From: Microbacterium hominis NBRC 15708
Lineage (GTDB): Bacteria; Actinomycetota; Actinomycetes; Actinomycetales; Microbacteriaceae
Assembly (NCBI RefSeq): GCF_001592125.1
Contig: NZ_BCWI01000012.1
Span: 56,355 to 120,354, forward strand
Direction: 5' to 3'
DNA: 64,000 nucleotides
How positions within the stretch are numbered: the first letter of the stretch is position 1; each line of letters opens with the position of its first letter. The translations under genes and the position numbers were made by a program. The notes under the pieces are model-generated. The model worked only from the letters and a program-made list of their open reading frames with translations, was not told the origin of the DNA and searched no databases. This document shows positions 27,573-36,360 of this stretch, one piece after another.

Positions 27573-29297
27573 TCAGGAGTCCGCGTGGAGGCGCGGCAGC
27601 GGCTGGGTCTCGATGAACAGGTGCTCGGCGGCATCCCGCGCCTGGGCCAGCGGGAAGGCCACCCGGAAGGTCGCGCCGCCGCCGGGCGTCTCGCTGACCA
27701 CGATGGATCCGTGCAGCGCCTCGACGACGGAGGCGACGATCGAGAGCCCGAGGCCCGAGCCTCCCGTCTCGCGCGTGCGAGAGGTGTCGGCGCGCCAGAA
27801 CCGCTGGAAGATCTTGTCGCGGAGCTGGGGCGGGATGCCGTCGCCGTGGTCGATGACCGAGATCCAGCCCATGCCCGCCGGCTCGTCGACGCCCACGGCC
27901 AGCTCCACCGGCGAGCCCTCCGGCGTGTAGCGGCGGGCATTGCCCAAGAGGTTCGCCACCACCTGGCGGATGCGGTTCTCGTCGCCGAGCACGATGGGCT
28001 CCCTCGCCGCCAGAACGGGAGGCCGTTCCGCCGGCGCGGGCGTGCCGGTCTCTTCGCCCGGGCGCGGGCGCCGACGCAGCAGCGCGCCGATCGCGGCCGT
28101 CGGCGGACGGCGCCGCGTCGGCGAGCTGCTCGTCGGGGGAGCGGATGCGGGGCGCAGCAGTCGCGGCGCGGGAGCGTCGTCCAGGAACGACACCGTCCGC
28201 TCCGGCGCGGTCGCCCGGGCATCGAGCACCGCGTCGCGCGCGATCGGGCGCAGGTCGACGGGGGCGACGACGATGTCGCGGCGCTCGTCGAGGCGGGCGA
28301 GGGCGAGGAGGTCCTCGACGAGGCCGCCCATCCGGATCGCCTCCTTCTCGATGCGCTCCATGGACTGCGCCGTCTGCTCGTCGCCCGAGATCGCGCCCAT
28401 CCGGTACAGCTCCGCATAGCCGCGCACGGTCACGAGCGGGGTGCGCAGTTCGTGGCTGGCATCGCCGATGAAGCGTCGCATCTGCAGCACGGTCGCATCG
28501 CGCTGCCCGAGGGCGTGGTCGACCCGGTCGAGCATCGCATTGATGGCCGTCTTGAGCTTGCCCACCTCGGTGCCCGGGGCGATGTCGCCCATGCGCTGAC
28601 CGAAGTCGCCGCGTGCGATCGACATGGCCGTCTGCTCGACCTGTCCGAGACTGCGGAACGCGAGCGTCACGAGCCACCGGGTCAGCAGGGCGCTCGCGAG
28701 GATCGTCAGGATAGCGAGGATGCTGTAGATGCCGACGAAGCTGGCCACGGTCTGGGTGACGGGAGTCAGCGGCAGCGCGAGCAGCTGCACGTTGTTCTCC
28801 CGCGCCCCCGGGATCTGCAGCACGTCCACGGCGGCGTGGTACACCGTCTCGCCGTCGGCGGAGAACAGCTCGAACGGTGCTGTGCCCTGCATGAGCGTCC
28901 GATCGAGACCGAAGGTCGCCGGGAACACCGGACCGTCGCTCTGGGCCGGCCCGCCGGTGGCCAGCAGGGTGCCGTCCGGGCCGTAGACGGCGATCGAGAA
29001 CGAGGTGAGCGGCGGATAGTCGGCCGGCTCGAACTGCGCGACGCCCTCGACCACCTCGACGTTGAGCAGGCTGCTGGCCTGATCGAGCGTGACGGTCTGG
29101 CTGATCGACTGGTCGCGTTCGGCGATCTGGGCGTTGCGGAGGAAGACGGCCGTTCCGAAACCGGCCGCGAGCAGGCCCACGGTGAGCACCGCGACCGTGA
29201 CGCCCGTCACCTTGGCGCGCAGGCTGATGCCGCGCCACCACGACGTCAGGCGATCGTTCTTCTTCGCGTGCGCCGCGTACACCCCGTCCACCGTCAT
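27573..29297 (-). CDS. Two-component sensor histidine kinase
   Basis: A 574-residue membrane kinase: helix 1 about 29-52, an extracytoplasmic domain to about 178, helix 2 about 180-205, HAMP to about 260, then the dimerisation domain with the phospho-His in FIGDASHELRTPL. The ATPase domain has NRIRQVVANLLGNARRY (N box), DHGDGIP (G1), FQRFWRAD (F box) and GGSGLGLSIV (G2). Between the two catalytic domains is a 55-residue Pro/Arg-rich insert not normal in the family. It follows the response regulator gene by 10 nt in one operon, as in the MprAB/TcrXY pattern. Its signal is unknown. Confidence 0.93.
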   Translation of the reverse strand: MTVDGVYAAHAKKNDRLTSWWRGISLRAKVTGVTVAVLTVGLLAAGFGTAVFLRNAQIAERDQSISQTVTLDQASSLLNVEVVEGVAQFEPADYPPLTSFSIAVYGPDGTLLATGGPAQSDGPVFPATFGLDRTLMQGTAPFELFSADGETVYHAAVDVLQIPGARENNVQLLALPLTPVTQTVASFVGIYSILAILTILASALLTRWLVTLAFRSLGQVEQTAMSIARGDFGQRMGDIAPGTEVGKLKTAINAMLDRVDHALGQRDATVLQMRRFIGDASHELRTPLVTVRGYAELYRMGAISGDEQTAQSMERIEKEAIRMGGLVEDLLALARLDERRDIVVAPVDLRPIARDAVLDARATAPERTVSFLDDAPAPRLLRPASAPPTSSSPTRRRPPTAAIGALLRRRPRPGEETGTPAPAERPPVLAAREPIVLGDENRIRQVVANLLGNARRYTPEGSPVELAVGVDEPAGMGWISVIDHGDGIPPQLRDKIFQRFWRADTSRTRETGGSGLGLSIVASVVEALHGSIVVSETPGGGATFRVAFPLAQARDAAEHLFIETQPLPRLHADS

Positions 29298-29307
29298 GGG
29301 CGGGCGG

Positions 29308-30000
29308 TCAGGAGGACTTGCCGGCCTTCAGCATGTAGCCGAAGCCGCGCTTGGTCTGGATGAGCGGCTCCGACGAGTACGGGTCGATCTTGCGACGCAG
29401 GTAGGAGATGTAGCTCTCGACGATGCCGGCATCGCCGTTGAAGTCGTACTCCCACACGTGATCGAGGATCTGCGCCTTGCTGAGCACCCGGTTCGGGTTG
29501 AGCATCAGATAGCGCAGCAGCTTGAACTCGGTCGGCGACAGATCGATGGAGACGTCGCCGACGGTCACGTCGTGCGTGTCCTGGTCCATCGTGAGCTCAC
29601 CGGCACGGATGGTGGACTCCTCGTCGGCCTGCATCGTACGGCGCAGGATGGCCTGCAGACGCGCGACGATCTCGTCCAGCGAGAACGGCTTGGTGACGTA
29701 GTCGTCGCCGCCGGCGTTGAGCCCTTCGATCTTGTCCTCGGTCTCGTCCTTCGCCGTCAGGAACAGGATCGGGGCGGTGTATCCCGCGCCCCGCAGACGC
29801 TTGGTGACGCTGAACCCGTTCATGTCGGGAAGCATGACGTCGAGGATGATGAGGTCGGGTTCCTCCTCGAGGACGGCCGAGATGGTCTGGGCGCCGTTGG
29901 CGACGGCGCGCACCTGATAGCCGGCGAACCTCAGGCTCGTGACCAGCAGGTCCCGGATGTTCGGTTCGTCGTCCACGACGAGGATGCGCGGTGCGGTCAT
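29308..30000 (-). CDS. OmpR-family response regulator
   Basis: A 230-residue regulator: receiver domain with acidic pocket DDEPN, phospho-acceptor Asp in LIILDVMLPD and Lys in VTKPF, then a winged-helix domain (LSPTEFKLLRYLMLNPNRVLSK; GYISYLRRKID-like recognition helix). The ATG at 30000 is 6 nt after a CAGGAT hexamer on the minus strand, so the mRNA may be leaderless; an upstream in-frame ATG is unlikely. Divergent from the CPBP protease gene with 57 nt between starts. Targets unknown. Confidence 0.94.
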   Translation of the reverse strand: MTAPRILVVDDEPNIRDLLVTSLRFAGYQVRAVANGAQTISAVLEEEPDLIILDVMLPDMNGFSVTKRLRGAGYTAPILFLTAKDETEDKIEGLNAGGDDYVTKPFSLDEIVARLQAILRRTMQADEESTIRAGELTMDQDTHDVTVGDVSIDLSPTEFKLLRYLMLNPNRVLSKAQILDHVWEYDFNGDAGIVESYISYLRRKIDPYSSEPLIQTKRGFGYMLKAGKSS

Positions 30001-30057
30001 AGGCCCATCCTGGCATCGCAACCCTTCCCTTTGCTGGATATCGGCGAAGATGGATGA

Positions 30058-31086
30058 ATGACGACGCCCGCGCCGCAGGTCCCCGTCCCTCCGTCATCAC
30101 CGCTGTTCGCACCGCCGATGCCGCCCGTCACGCCGCCGATCGCGCGTCCGGCCCGTGCTCTCCCGGGCGATGCCCTCGTCGGCGGCCTCGCCTTCCACCG
30201 GCTGATCTTCGCGCGGCGGCGCTCGGGCTGGTGGACGCCGCTGGTCACCGGCATCCTGGGCCTGGCGATCTACGTCGCCTTCCTCGTGTTCGCCATGGTC
30301 GTCGTCGGCATCGCGCTGTTCCGCGACCCGGAGCGGCTGGACAGCCTCGCGCGCCTGGGCCAGTCGGGCGGCGTCGACATGGGCGACCCGCTGATGGTCG
30401 CGATCCTGCTCGGCACGATCGCCCTGATGCTGCCGGCCTACATTCTGGCGTCGCTGATCGTGAACGGGCGGCGCCTCGGGCTCGTCTCGTCGGCCGCGGG
30501 CCGGCTGCGCTGGCGATGGATGCTGCTGTGCGGCGCTCTCGCCGTCGGCGTCTCGGCCGTGCTGACCGCGGTGGGGTTCCTGCTCCCCGGCGGCATGGAG
30601 GAGCCGGTCGCGGGCGGCCCGGCTCCGACCTGGCCGATCACCGCGGTGGTCGTGCTGCTGCTCGTGCCGGTGCAGGCGGCCGCGGAGGAGTACATCTTCC
30701 GCGGATATCTCATGCAGGCCATCGGGCGATGGCTGCGGCATCCGGCGTTCGCCATCCTGCTGCCCGTGCCGCTGTTCGTCCTCGGCCACGGCTACGACGT
30801 GCTCGGCCAGATCGGCGTGGGGCTGTTCGCGGTCGCCGCCGGCTGGCTCACGTGGCGCACCGGGGGCCTGGAGGCCGCGATCGCGCTGCACGTGGTGAAC
30901 AACCTGACGGCGTTCCTGCTGTCGCTCGCGTCGGGATCGAGCCCGACGGAGAGCACGACCGGCATCGTCAGCTTCCTGTGGTCGTTCCTGCTGATCGGCG
31001 GCTACGTCGCGGTGGTCGAGTGGGTGCTGGTGCGTCGCCCGCTGCCGCGGACGCTGCTGCTGCCGCCGCCCGCTCCCGCGTGGTGA
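30058..31086 (+). CDS. CPBP-family intramembrane metalloprotease
   Basis: A 342-residue membrane protein with a Pro-rich N-terminus of about 45 residues and about eight hydrophobic helices. The CPBP (Abi/Rce1) motifs are present: EE and R in AAEEYIFRG, His in LFVLGHGYD and His/Asn in ALHVVNNL, which form the membrane-embedded metal site. Members process prenylated or bacteriocin-like peptides, or act in signalling. It is divergent from the two-component system and followed by the repeat array; partner unknown. Confidence 0.88.
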   Translation: MTTPAPQVPVPPSSPLFAPPMPPVTPPIARPARALPGDALVGGLAFHRLIFARRRSGWWTPLVTGILGLAIYVAFLVFAMVVVGIALFRDPERLDSLARLGQSGGVDMGDPLMVAILLGTIALMLPAYILASLIVNGRRLGLVSSAAGRLRWRWMLLCGALAVGVSAVLTAVGFLLPGGMEEPVAGGPAPTWPITAVVVLLLVPVQAAAEEYIFRGYLMQAIGRWLRHPAFAILLPVPLFVLGHGYDVLGQIGVGLFAVAAGWLTWRTGGLEAAIALHVVNNLTAFLLSLASGSSPTESTTGIVSFLWSFLLIGGYVAVVEWVLVRRPLPRTLLLPPPAPAW

Positions 31087-31104
31087 GCATCCCGCTCGTC
31101 GGGG

Positions 31105-31449
31105 CGTTTCGACTCGCTCCGCTCGCTCAACGACCGGGGGTGCGGTGCGGTTCCGGTCGTTGAGCGCGGAGCGCAGCGACGGGTCGAATCGCGGTGCGGT
31201 TCCGGTCGTTGAGCGAGGGGCGCAGCGACGGGTCGAATCGCGGTGCGGTTCCGGTCGTTGAGCGAGGGGCGCAGCGACGAGTCGAAGCGCGGCGGGGGGC
31301 TTCCGGGCGTTGAGCGAGGAGCGCAGCGACGAGTCGAAACGCGGTGCGGTTCCGGGCGTTGAGCGAGGAGCGCAGCGACGAGTCGAAGCGCGGCGGGGGG
31401 CGTCCGGTCGTTGAGCGAGGAGCGCAGCGACGAGTCGAAACGCGGTGCG
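31105..31449. repeat. Array of an interspersed repeat: one inverted and six direct copies
   Basis: The 363-nt gap between the CPBP and XPB genes is almost wholly made of one repeat. An inverted copy lies at 31105-31137 (CGTTTCGACTCG at its start, CTCAACGACCGG at its end). Six direct copies start at 31153, 31202, 31251, 31303, 31352 and 31404, each about 39 nt, opening with CCGGTCGTTGAGCG and closing with GAGTCGAAACG or a close variant, and joined by linkers of 10 or 13 nt; the spacing is 49 or 52 nt. Not CRISPR: spacers are repeated, not unique. Related copies lie in dnaE2 and at the right edge. Confidence 0.9.
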
Positions 31450-33093
31450 CTACGCGGCGGCGATGCCCTCGGCATCCAGGATCGTGTAGCTGTACCCCTG
31501 CTCGGCGAGGAAGCGCTGCCGGTTCTGGGCGAAGTCCTGGTCGACGGTGTCGCGGGCGATGAGCGTGTAGAAGCTGGCGGTGTGCCCGTTCGACTTCGGA
31601 CGCAACAGGCGGCCCAGACGCTGCGCCTCCTCCTGGCGCGAGCCGAAAGATCCCGACACCTGGATCGCGACCGACGCGTCGGGCAGATCGATCGAGAAGT
31701 TCGCGACCTTCGAGACGACCAACACGGGCACGCGGCCCTCCCGGAATGCGGCGAACAGTTCCTCGCGCTCGTCGACGGGCGTCGCGCCGGTGATCTTGGG
31801 GGCGTCCAACGCCTCGGCGAGCACGTCGATCTGGTCGAGGTACTGCCCGATCACCAGGATCTGCTCTCCGCTGTGGCGGGCCACGAGGTCCTTCACGACG
31901 CCGATCTTGGCGTGCGCGGTGGCGGCCAGGCGGTAGCGCTCGTCATCGGCGGATGCGGCGTATTCGAGGCGGTCGGAGGGCGGCAGGTCCACGCGGACCT
32001 CGTAGCAGACGGCGGGGGAGATGAAGCCCTGGGCCTCGATCTCCTTCCACGGCGCGTCGAAGCGCTTGGGGCCGATGAGGCTGAACACGTCGCCCTCGCG
32101 GCCGTCCTCGCGCACGAGCGTCGCCGTCAGGCCCAGGCGGCGGCGCGCCTGCAGATCGGCGGTGAGCTTGAACACGGGTGCGGGCAGCAGATGCACCTCG
32201 TCGTAGACGATGAGTCCCCAGTCGAGCGCGTCGAGTAGCGCGAGGTGGGCGTACTCGCCCTTCCGCTTCGCCGTCAGGATCTGGTAGGTCGCGATCGTGA
32301 CCGGCTTGACCTCCTTGGTCTGGCCGGAGTACTCGCCGATCTCCTCGGGCGTCAGCGACGTGCGCTTGAGCAGTTCGTCGCGCCACTGGCGGGCGCTGAC
32401 GGTGTTGGTCACGAGGATCAGGGTGGTGGTCTTCGTCTCGGCCATCGCGGCCGCGCCGACGAGGGTCTTGCCCGCGCCGCAGGGGAGCACGACGACGCCG
32501 GAGCCGCCCTCGCTGAAGATGTCGACCGCCTGGCGCTGATAGGGGCGGAGGGTCCAGCCGTCCTCGTGCAGGTCGATCTCGTGCGGCGTCCCGGGCGTGT
32601 AGCCCGCGTGGTCCTCGGCCGGCCAGCCGATCTTCAGCAGCTCCTGCTTGATGTGCCCCCGTGCCCACGCGTCGATGAGGTACGTGTCGGGGGACGGGCG
32701 ACCGACCAGCAGCGGCTGGATGCGCTTGTTCTTGCCGACCTCGGCGAGCACCGCGGGGTCGGTGCCGCGCAGCACGAGCGCGCCCTCGGCATCCCGCTCG
32801 ATGACGAGCCGTCCGTAGCGGTTCACGGTCTCGCGGATGTCGATCGACACCGAGGCGGGCACGGGGAAGCGCGACCAGCGATCGAGCGTCGCCAGCATGT
32901 CGTCGGCCGTGTGGCCGGCCGCGCGCGCGTTCCACAGCCCCAAGCGCGTGACGCGATAGGTGTGGATGTGCTCGGGTGCGCGCTCGAGCTCGGCGAAGAT
33001 CGCGAGCTCGTGTCGCGCCGTCTCCGCCTGCGGGTGCGCGACTTCGAGCAGCACGGTACGGTCGCTTTGCACGATGAGGGGGCCGTCAGCCAT
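31450..33093 (-). CDS. XPB-type DNA repair helicase
   Basis: A 547-residue SF2 helicase of the bacterial XPB family. Walker A is LPCGAGKTLVG (near residue 205), the DEAH-like box is VYDEVHLLP, motif III is GLTATLVREDG and motif VI is QRLGRLLRPK. The N-terminal 170 residues are the XPB-specific damage-recognition part. Such 3'-5' helicases are thought to act in DNA repair. The ATG at 33093 is 8 nt after TAGACT (33102-33107), suggesting a leaderless or very short leader. The stop codon abuts the repeat array. The next gene upstream is its usual partner. Confidence 0.92.
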   Translation of the reverse strand: MADGPLIVQSDRTVLLEVAHPQAETARHELAIFAELERAPEHIHTYRVTRLGLWNARAAGHTADDMLATLDRWSRFPVPASVSIDIRETVNRYGRLVIERDAEGALVLRGTDPAVLAEVGKNKRIQPLLVGRPSPDTYLIDAWARGHIKQELLKIGWPAEDHAGYTPGTPHEIDLHEDGWTLRPYQRQAVDIFSEGGSGVVVLPCGAGKTLVGAAAMAETKTTTLILVTNTVSARQWRDELLKRTSLTPEEIGEYSGQTKEVKPVTIATYQILTAKRKGEYAHLALLDALDWGLIVYDEVHLLPAPVFKLTADLQARRRLGLTATLVREDGREGDVFSLIGPKRFDAPWKEIEAQGFISPAVCYEVRVDLPPSDRLEYAASADDERYRLAATAHAKIGVVKDLVARHSGEQILVIGQYLDQIDVLAEALDAPKITGATPVDEREELFAAFREGRVPVLVVSKVANFSIDLPDASVAIQVSGSFGSRQEEAQRLGRLLRPKSNGHTASFYTLIARDTVDQDFAQNRQRFLAEQGYSYTILDAEGIAAA

Positions 33094-33163
33094 AGCGTCC
33101 CAGTCTACCGGCGTCGGCGCGGGTGCCGGTCGGTCGTCCCGGCGGCGGATGCCGCGGGGTCGC

Positions 33164-34915
33164 TCAGGCCGTTCCGGCGGGGCGGATGCCGCTGATGCTC
33201 GAGACGGGGAGGGTGCGTTCCACGTCGACCGTGCGATCCAGTCCGCGCAGGCGCCCGCCGCCGAGACCGGTGGCCTCGATGATGAACTCGCGGTCGCTGC
33301 CGTCGGGCATGCGCACCGCGACCACGATGGTCGCGCGGGCGCGGACGGCCTGGTCGAGCTCACGGCCGAGCCACGCGGCGTCGGCGTCCTCCGACGGTGC
33401 GGCGCGCAGGCGGGAGAGCAGGACGGCGTAGGCCTCCTCCCGCGGGGCGGCGGCGGGAGGCGCCGATGCGAGGCGATGGCGGTCGAGGCGGCGTCGCCGT
33501 CCGCCGGCATCCACGGCCACCACCGGGTAGCGGGCGTCGGCGATCATCCAGAAGGCCGTGTCGGCTCCGCTGCGGGTCACGAGGTCGGCGCCCTCCGGCA
33601 CGAGGCCCAGGGGACGCAGGGCCTGGTCGACGGCGAGCGTGCGCAGCAGGGCGTCGTCGTCGCTCGTGACGCGGGTGCGGCCCTCGCTGTCGGGGCCGAC
33701 GCGGATCGTGCCGTGGGTGCGGGCCGTCCGCTCGATCTCGTAGGCCAGCGGCTGGGGGAGCCCGGTGAGGGACAGCTCCGTGAGGAACTCGCGCAGGGAC
33801 TCGGCGCTCTCGCCCGAGGTGAGCGCGTCGGCGATCGTCTCCGGCGTGAACCGGTAGGTGGATGCCTGGGCGTGCGATTCGCGGCGGGCGACGGAGCGCA
33901 GCCGCATGTCCAGGTGGGGAGCGAGCGGTCCGGGAGCGATGGCCGTCAGGTCGTTCTGCAGGTAGACCCGATCGACCTCGCCCGGGAGCAGCCCCGCCAG
34001 GGCGTCGAGATCGAGCGCACCGGTCGTCGGGGTGTCGTCGCCCGCCGCGGCGAAGACGTCGCGCGCCCAGCTCGTCGGGCGGCCGGCATCGTCGAGGAGC
34101 GCCCATCGCCCGAGCAGCGCGCGCAGCGCGGCGGCACGCTCGGACCACGCCGAGTCGAACGGGTACGCCGCCGCCCAGGCGTAGGGCGGCAGCCAGCCGC
34201 CGCCGCGCCGGCGCACACCGCGCGGGAGCGCGTCCAGCAGCGCCGCCGCGACCTCCGCCCAGCGCGAGAGGGTGTCGCTGTGCAGCCACTGCGCTCCGCG
34301 CGGGGTCACCAGCCACGTCTTGTCCTGCCCGGACAGCAGCCCCGTGCGTTCGGCGATCACGACCAGCTCGTCGGCCGCGACGGCGTCGTCGACGATGCCG
34401 GCCTCGATCAGGCGGCGCCGGTCGGCGGCGCCGAGCGTGCCGGCGCCGATCCGCCCGAAGGGATGGGCGAGCGCGGCGTGGAGGATGTCGGCGAGCGAGC
34501 CGAGCGAGGCGAAGGCCCGCTCCGCGGCGCCGGCATCGTCCGACCCCTCGGCGGCGGGCGGGGCGACGGCGCCGGATGCCGTGGCGACGCCGCGCCGGCG
34601 GATCGTCTCCAGAGCGGTGCGCACCGCCGTGTACGGGGTCCCGTCCGCGTCGATCAGGGCGCGCTCGTGGAGCGTGTCGCGCACGGGGCCGGGCGGGACC
34701 GGCCCGTCGCCGGAGAGCGCGTCCACCTCGTCGCCGGTCAGCGCGACGAGCGCGCGGTCGAGGGAGGCGGGGTCCAGGAGAGCCTCGGCCGCGTCGAAGG
34801 CGTCGTTCCATCCGACGGTGGGGGCGATGTGCCGGGCGGCGAGCAGGCTCGCCAGCGCGTCGTCGCCGCGCTGCACCAGGTGCTGTGCGAGTGCGCGCGC
34901 GTCGGAGGCGGTCAC
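33164..34915 (-). CDS. Helicase-associated (XPB/Ssl2-like) domain protein
   Basis: A 583-residue protein with an Ssl2/XPB-type helicase-associated domain in its C-terminal half (EVDRVYLQNDLTAIAPGPL; TYRFTPETIADALTSGESA; TRSGADTAFWMIADA) but no helicase motifs. It is regularly found just upstream of the XPB helicase gene in actinobacteria, as here with 70 nt between them, and is thought to assist it. The N-terminal half is alanine-rich and helical. ATG at 34915 follows the stop of the small membrane protein gene by 1 nt. Function is inferred only from synteny. Confidence 0.82.
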   Translation of the reverse strand: MTASDARALAQHLVQRGDDALASLLAARHIAPTVGWNDAFDAAEALLDPASLDRALVALTGDEVDALSGDGPVPPGPVRDTLHERALIDADGTPYTAVRTALETIRRRGVATASGAVAPPAAEGSDDAGAAERAFASLGSLADILHAALAHPFGRIGAGTLGAADRRRLIEAGIVDDAVAADELVVIAERTGLLSGQDKTWLVTPRGAQWLHSDTLSRWAEVAAALLDALPRGVRRRGGGWLPPYAWAAAYPFDSAWSERAAALRALLGRWALLDDAGRPTSWARDVFAAAGDDTPTTGALDLDALAGLLPGEVDRVYLQNDLTAIAPGPLAPHLDMRLRSVARRESHAQASTYRFTPETIADALTSGESAESLREFLTELSLTGLPQPLAYEIERTARTHGTIRVGPDSEGRTRVTSDDDALLRTLAVDQALRPLGLVPEGADLVTRSGADTAFWMIADARYPVVAVDAGGRRRRLDRHRLASAPPAAAPREEAYAVLLSRLRAAPSEDADAAWLGRELDQAVRARATIVVAVRMPDGSDREFIIEATGLGGGRLRGLDRTVDVERTLPVSSISGIRPAGTA

Positions 34916-34916
34916 G

Positions 34917-35207
34917 TCAGCGGCCCTTGCCGACCCGGGCCTTCCGGATGAAGGTCATGATGAGCACCGCCATCAGCAGCGCGAAGGCGACGATGGGCGC
35001 GATGTAGACGAGGGTGCCGACGAGCGGCCACAGTCCCTGGCCGAAGTCATCGTGCTTCATGCCGGTCGCCGAGCCGATCATGATCGCGACGAAGCAGACG
35101 ACCGACAGCAGCAGCAGACCCAGGGACATGAACGCGAGGACGCGGTCGATCCGCCGGACCGGGAGATCGTCGGCGGCGCCGGGAGTGCGAGAGGACGAAG
35201 AGGGCAT
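34917..35207 (-). CDS. Small two-helix membrane protein
   Basis: A 96-residue protein with two hydrophobic segments (FMSLGLLLLSVVCFVAIMIG, about 26-46; LVYIAPIVAFALLMAVLIM, about 66-86) and a basic C-terminus. No domain is recognised; similar small proteins are found at this place in related actinobacteria. ATG at 35207 is 7 nt downstream of TAGGGT (35215-35220, minus strand), so the start is supported and the mRNA is probably leaderless. Likely cotranscribed with the two helicase genes. Confidence 0.75.
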   Translation of the reverse strand: MPSSSSRTPGAADDLPVRRIDRVLAFMSLGLLLLSVVCFVAIMIGSATGMKHDDFGQGLWPLVGTLVYIAPIVAFALLMAVLIMTFIRKARVGKGR

Positions 35208-35328
35208 CGGGATCACCCTACTGCGTCCCCGCCGCAGTCGTGGTGGTGCCGTAGGCTGGAGACAGGGGCAGAACGCCCCCATGTCACCGCGTCCGCATGT
35301 TCGGGCGCCGATGAGCGAGGTCAGTGCG

Positions 35329-35712
35329 ATGCCCACCGGCAAGGTCAGGTTCTACGACGACGAGAAGGGGTTCGGCTTCATCACCACCGATGACGGCCAG
35401 GACGTCTTCCTGCACGCCACGGCCCTCCCCGCGGGCACCGAGGGACTCAAGGCCGGCACGCGCCTGGACTTCGGTGTGGCCGACGGCAAGCGCGGGCTGC
35501 AGGCCCTCGCGGTCCGGGTGCTCGACGCGCCCGTGAGCCTCGCCAAGCGCAACCGGATGAAGCCGGACGACATGGCCGTCGTGGTCGAAGACCTCGTCAA
35601 GCTGCTCGACAAGGTCGGCGGCGATCTCCGCCACGGCCACTACCCCAATGCGGGTCAGGGCAAGAAGGTCGCGGCGATCCTGCGCAAGGTGGCCGATGAA
35701 CTCGACGCCTGA
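35329..35712 (+). CDS. Cold-shock-domain protein with C-terminal extension
   Basis: A 127-residue protein: an N-terminal cold-shock domain (KGFGFITTDD, DVFLHATALP) and a C-terminal helical extension (VVVEDLVKLLDKVGGDLRHGHYPNAGQGKKVAAILRKV) seen in an actinobacterial subgroup. I chose ATG 35329 because it gives the usual MPTGKV start and has GAGG 8 nt before it; ATG 35311 lacks a ribosome site. A TAGGCT -10 near 35252 leaves a leader of about 65 nt with a small GGGG/CCCC hairpin. Its end overlaps the DUF3027 gene by 17 nt. Confidence 0.9.
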   Translation: MPTGKVRFYDDEKGFGFITTDDGQDVFLHATALPAGTEGLKAGTRLDFGVADGKRGLQALAVRVLDAPVSLAKRNRMKPDDMAVVVEDLVKLLDKVGGDLRHGHYPNAGQGKKVAAILRKVADELDA

Positions 35713-36295
35713 GTCCGTCGACTCCGGCGCGGCCGAGCCGGAGGGCTCGGCTCCCGTCGTCGCCGACGAGCGTCTGCTCGCGGCTCACGACCTGGCGCTC
35801 GCCGCGCTGTCGGAGATCACCCCCGCCGCCACGGTGGGCGCCCCCGCGGGCTACACCGTCGAGGACGGCGGCGTCGTGTCGTTGCGGTTCGGCAACACGA
35901 TGGAGGGCTACCCGGGCTGGTACTGGACGGTGAGCCTCGCCGTGGTCGAGGACGCCGAGCCCACCGTGCTGGAGGCTGAGCTGCTGCCGGGCGCGGGCGC
36001 GCTGCTGGCTCCCGAATGGGTGCCGTGGGCGGTGCGACTGGCCGAGTACCAGGCCGCACAGGCGGCGCTGGCCGCCGAGCGCGGTGCCGACGCCGAGGAC
36101 GACGCGGAGGACGAGGACGGCGTGTCCGATGACGACCTCGACGAGCTGGACGACGAGCTCGACGACGTCGACGATCTGGATGCCGCGGACTTCGACGACG
36201 ACGGGTCGCCGATCCTCCACGCGGGAGACGTCGACGGCGTCGACATCGACGTGCTCGATGACGGCGACGACGACGAGGACGACGACGAGGGCTGA
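35696..36295 (+). CDS. DUF3027 protein with acidic tail
   Basis: A 199-residue DUF3027 protein; RFGNTMEGYPGWYWTVSLA and LAPEWVPWAVRLAEY are the family hallmarks. The last 65 residues are almost only Asp, Glu and small residues, a very acidic low-complexity tail. It is translationally coupled to the cold-shock-domain gene (17-nt overlap), an order conserved in actinobacteria. Function unknown; a link with nucleic-acid metabolism is suggested only by the neighbours. The 65 nt up to the convergent serC contain a small GC hairpin (CCGCC/GGCGG) that may act as a terminator. Confidence 0.87.
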   Translation: MNSTPESVDSGAAEPEGSAPVVADERLLAAHDLALAALSEITPAATVGAPAGYTVEDGGVVSLRFGNTMEGYPGWYWTVSLAVVEDAEPTVLEAELLPGAGALLAPEWVPWAVRLAEYQAAQAALAAERGADAEDDAEDEDGVSDDDLDELDDELDDVDDLDAADFDDDGSPILHAGDVDGVDIDVLDDGDDDEDDDEG

Positions 36296-36360
36296 GGCCG
36301 CTCCGGCCCGCCCTCGCCGCAGACGCTCACCCCACGGGTGACACGCCGCCCCGGCGGGAC

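Noticed and set aside
31105..31449. Regular repeats with spacing of 49-52 nt, considered as a CRISPR array
   Set aside because: The spacers are the same two short linkers over and over, one copy is inverted, there are no cas genes, and the unit occurs singly elsewhere.
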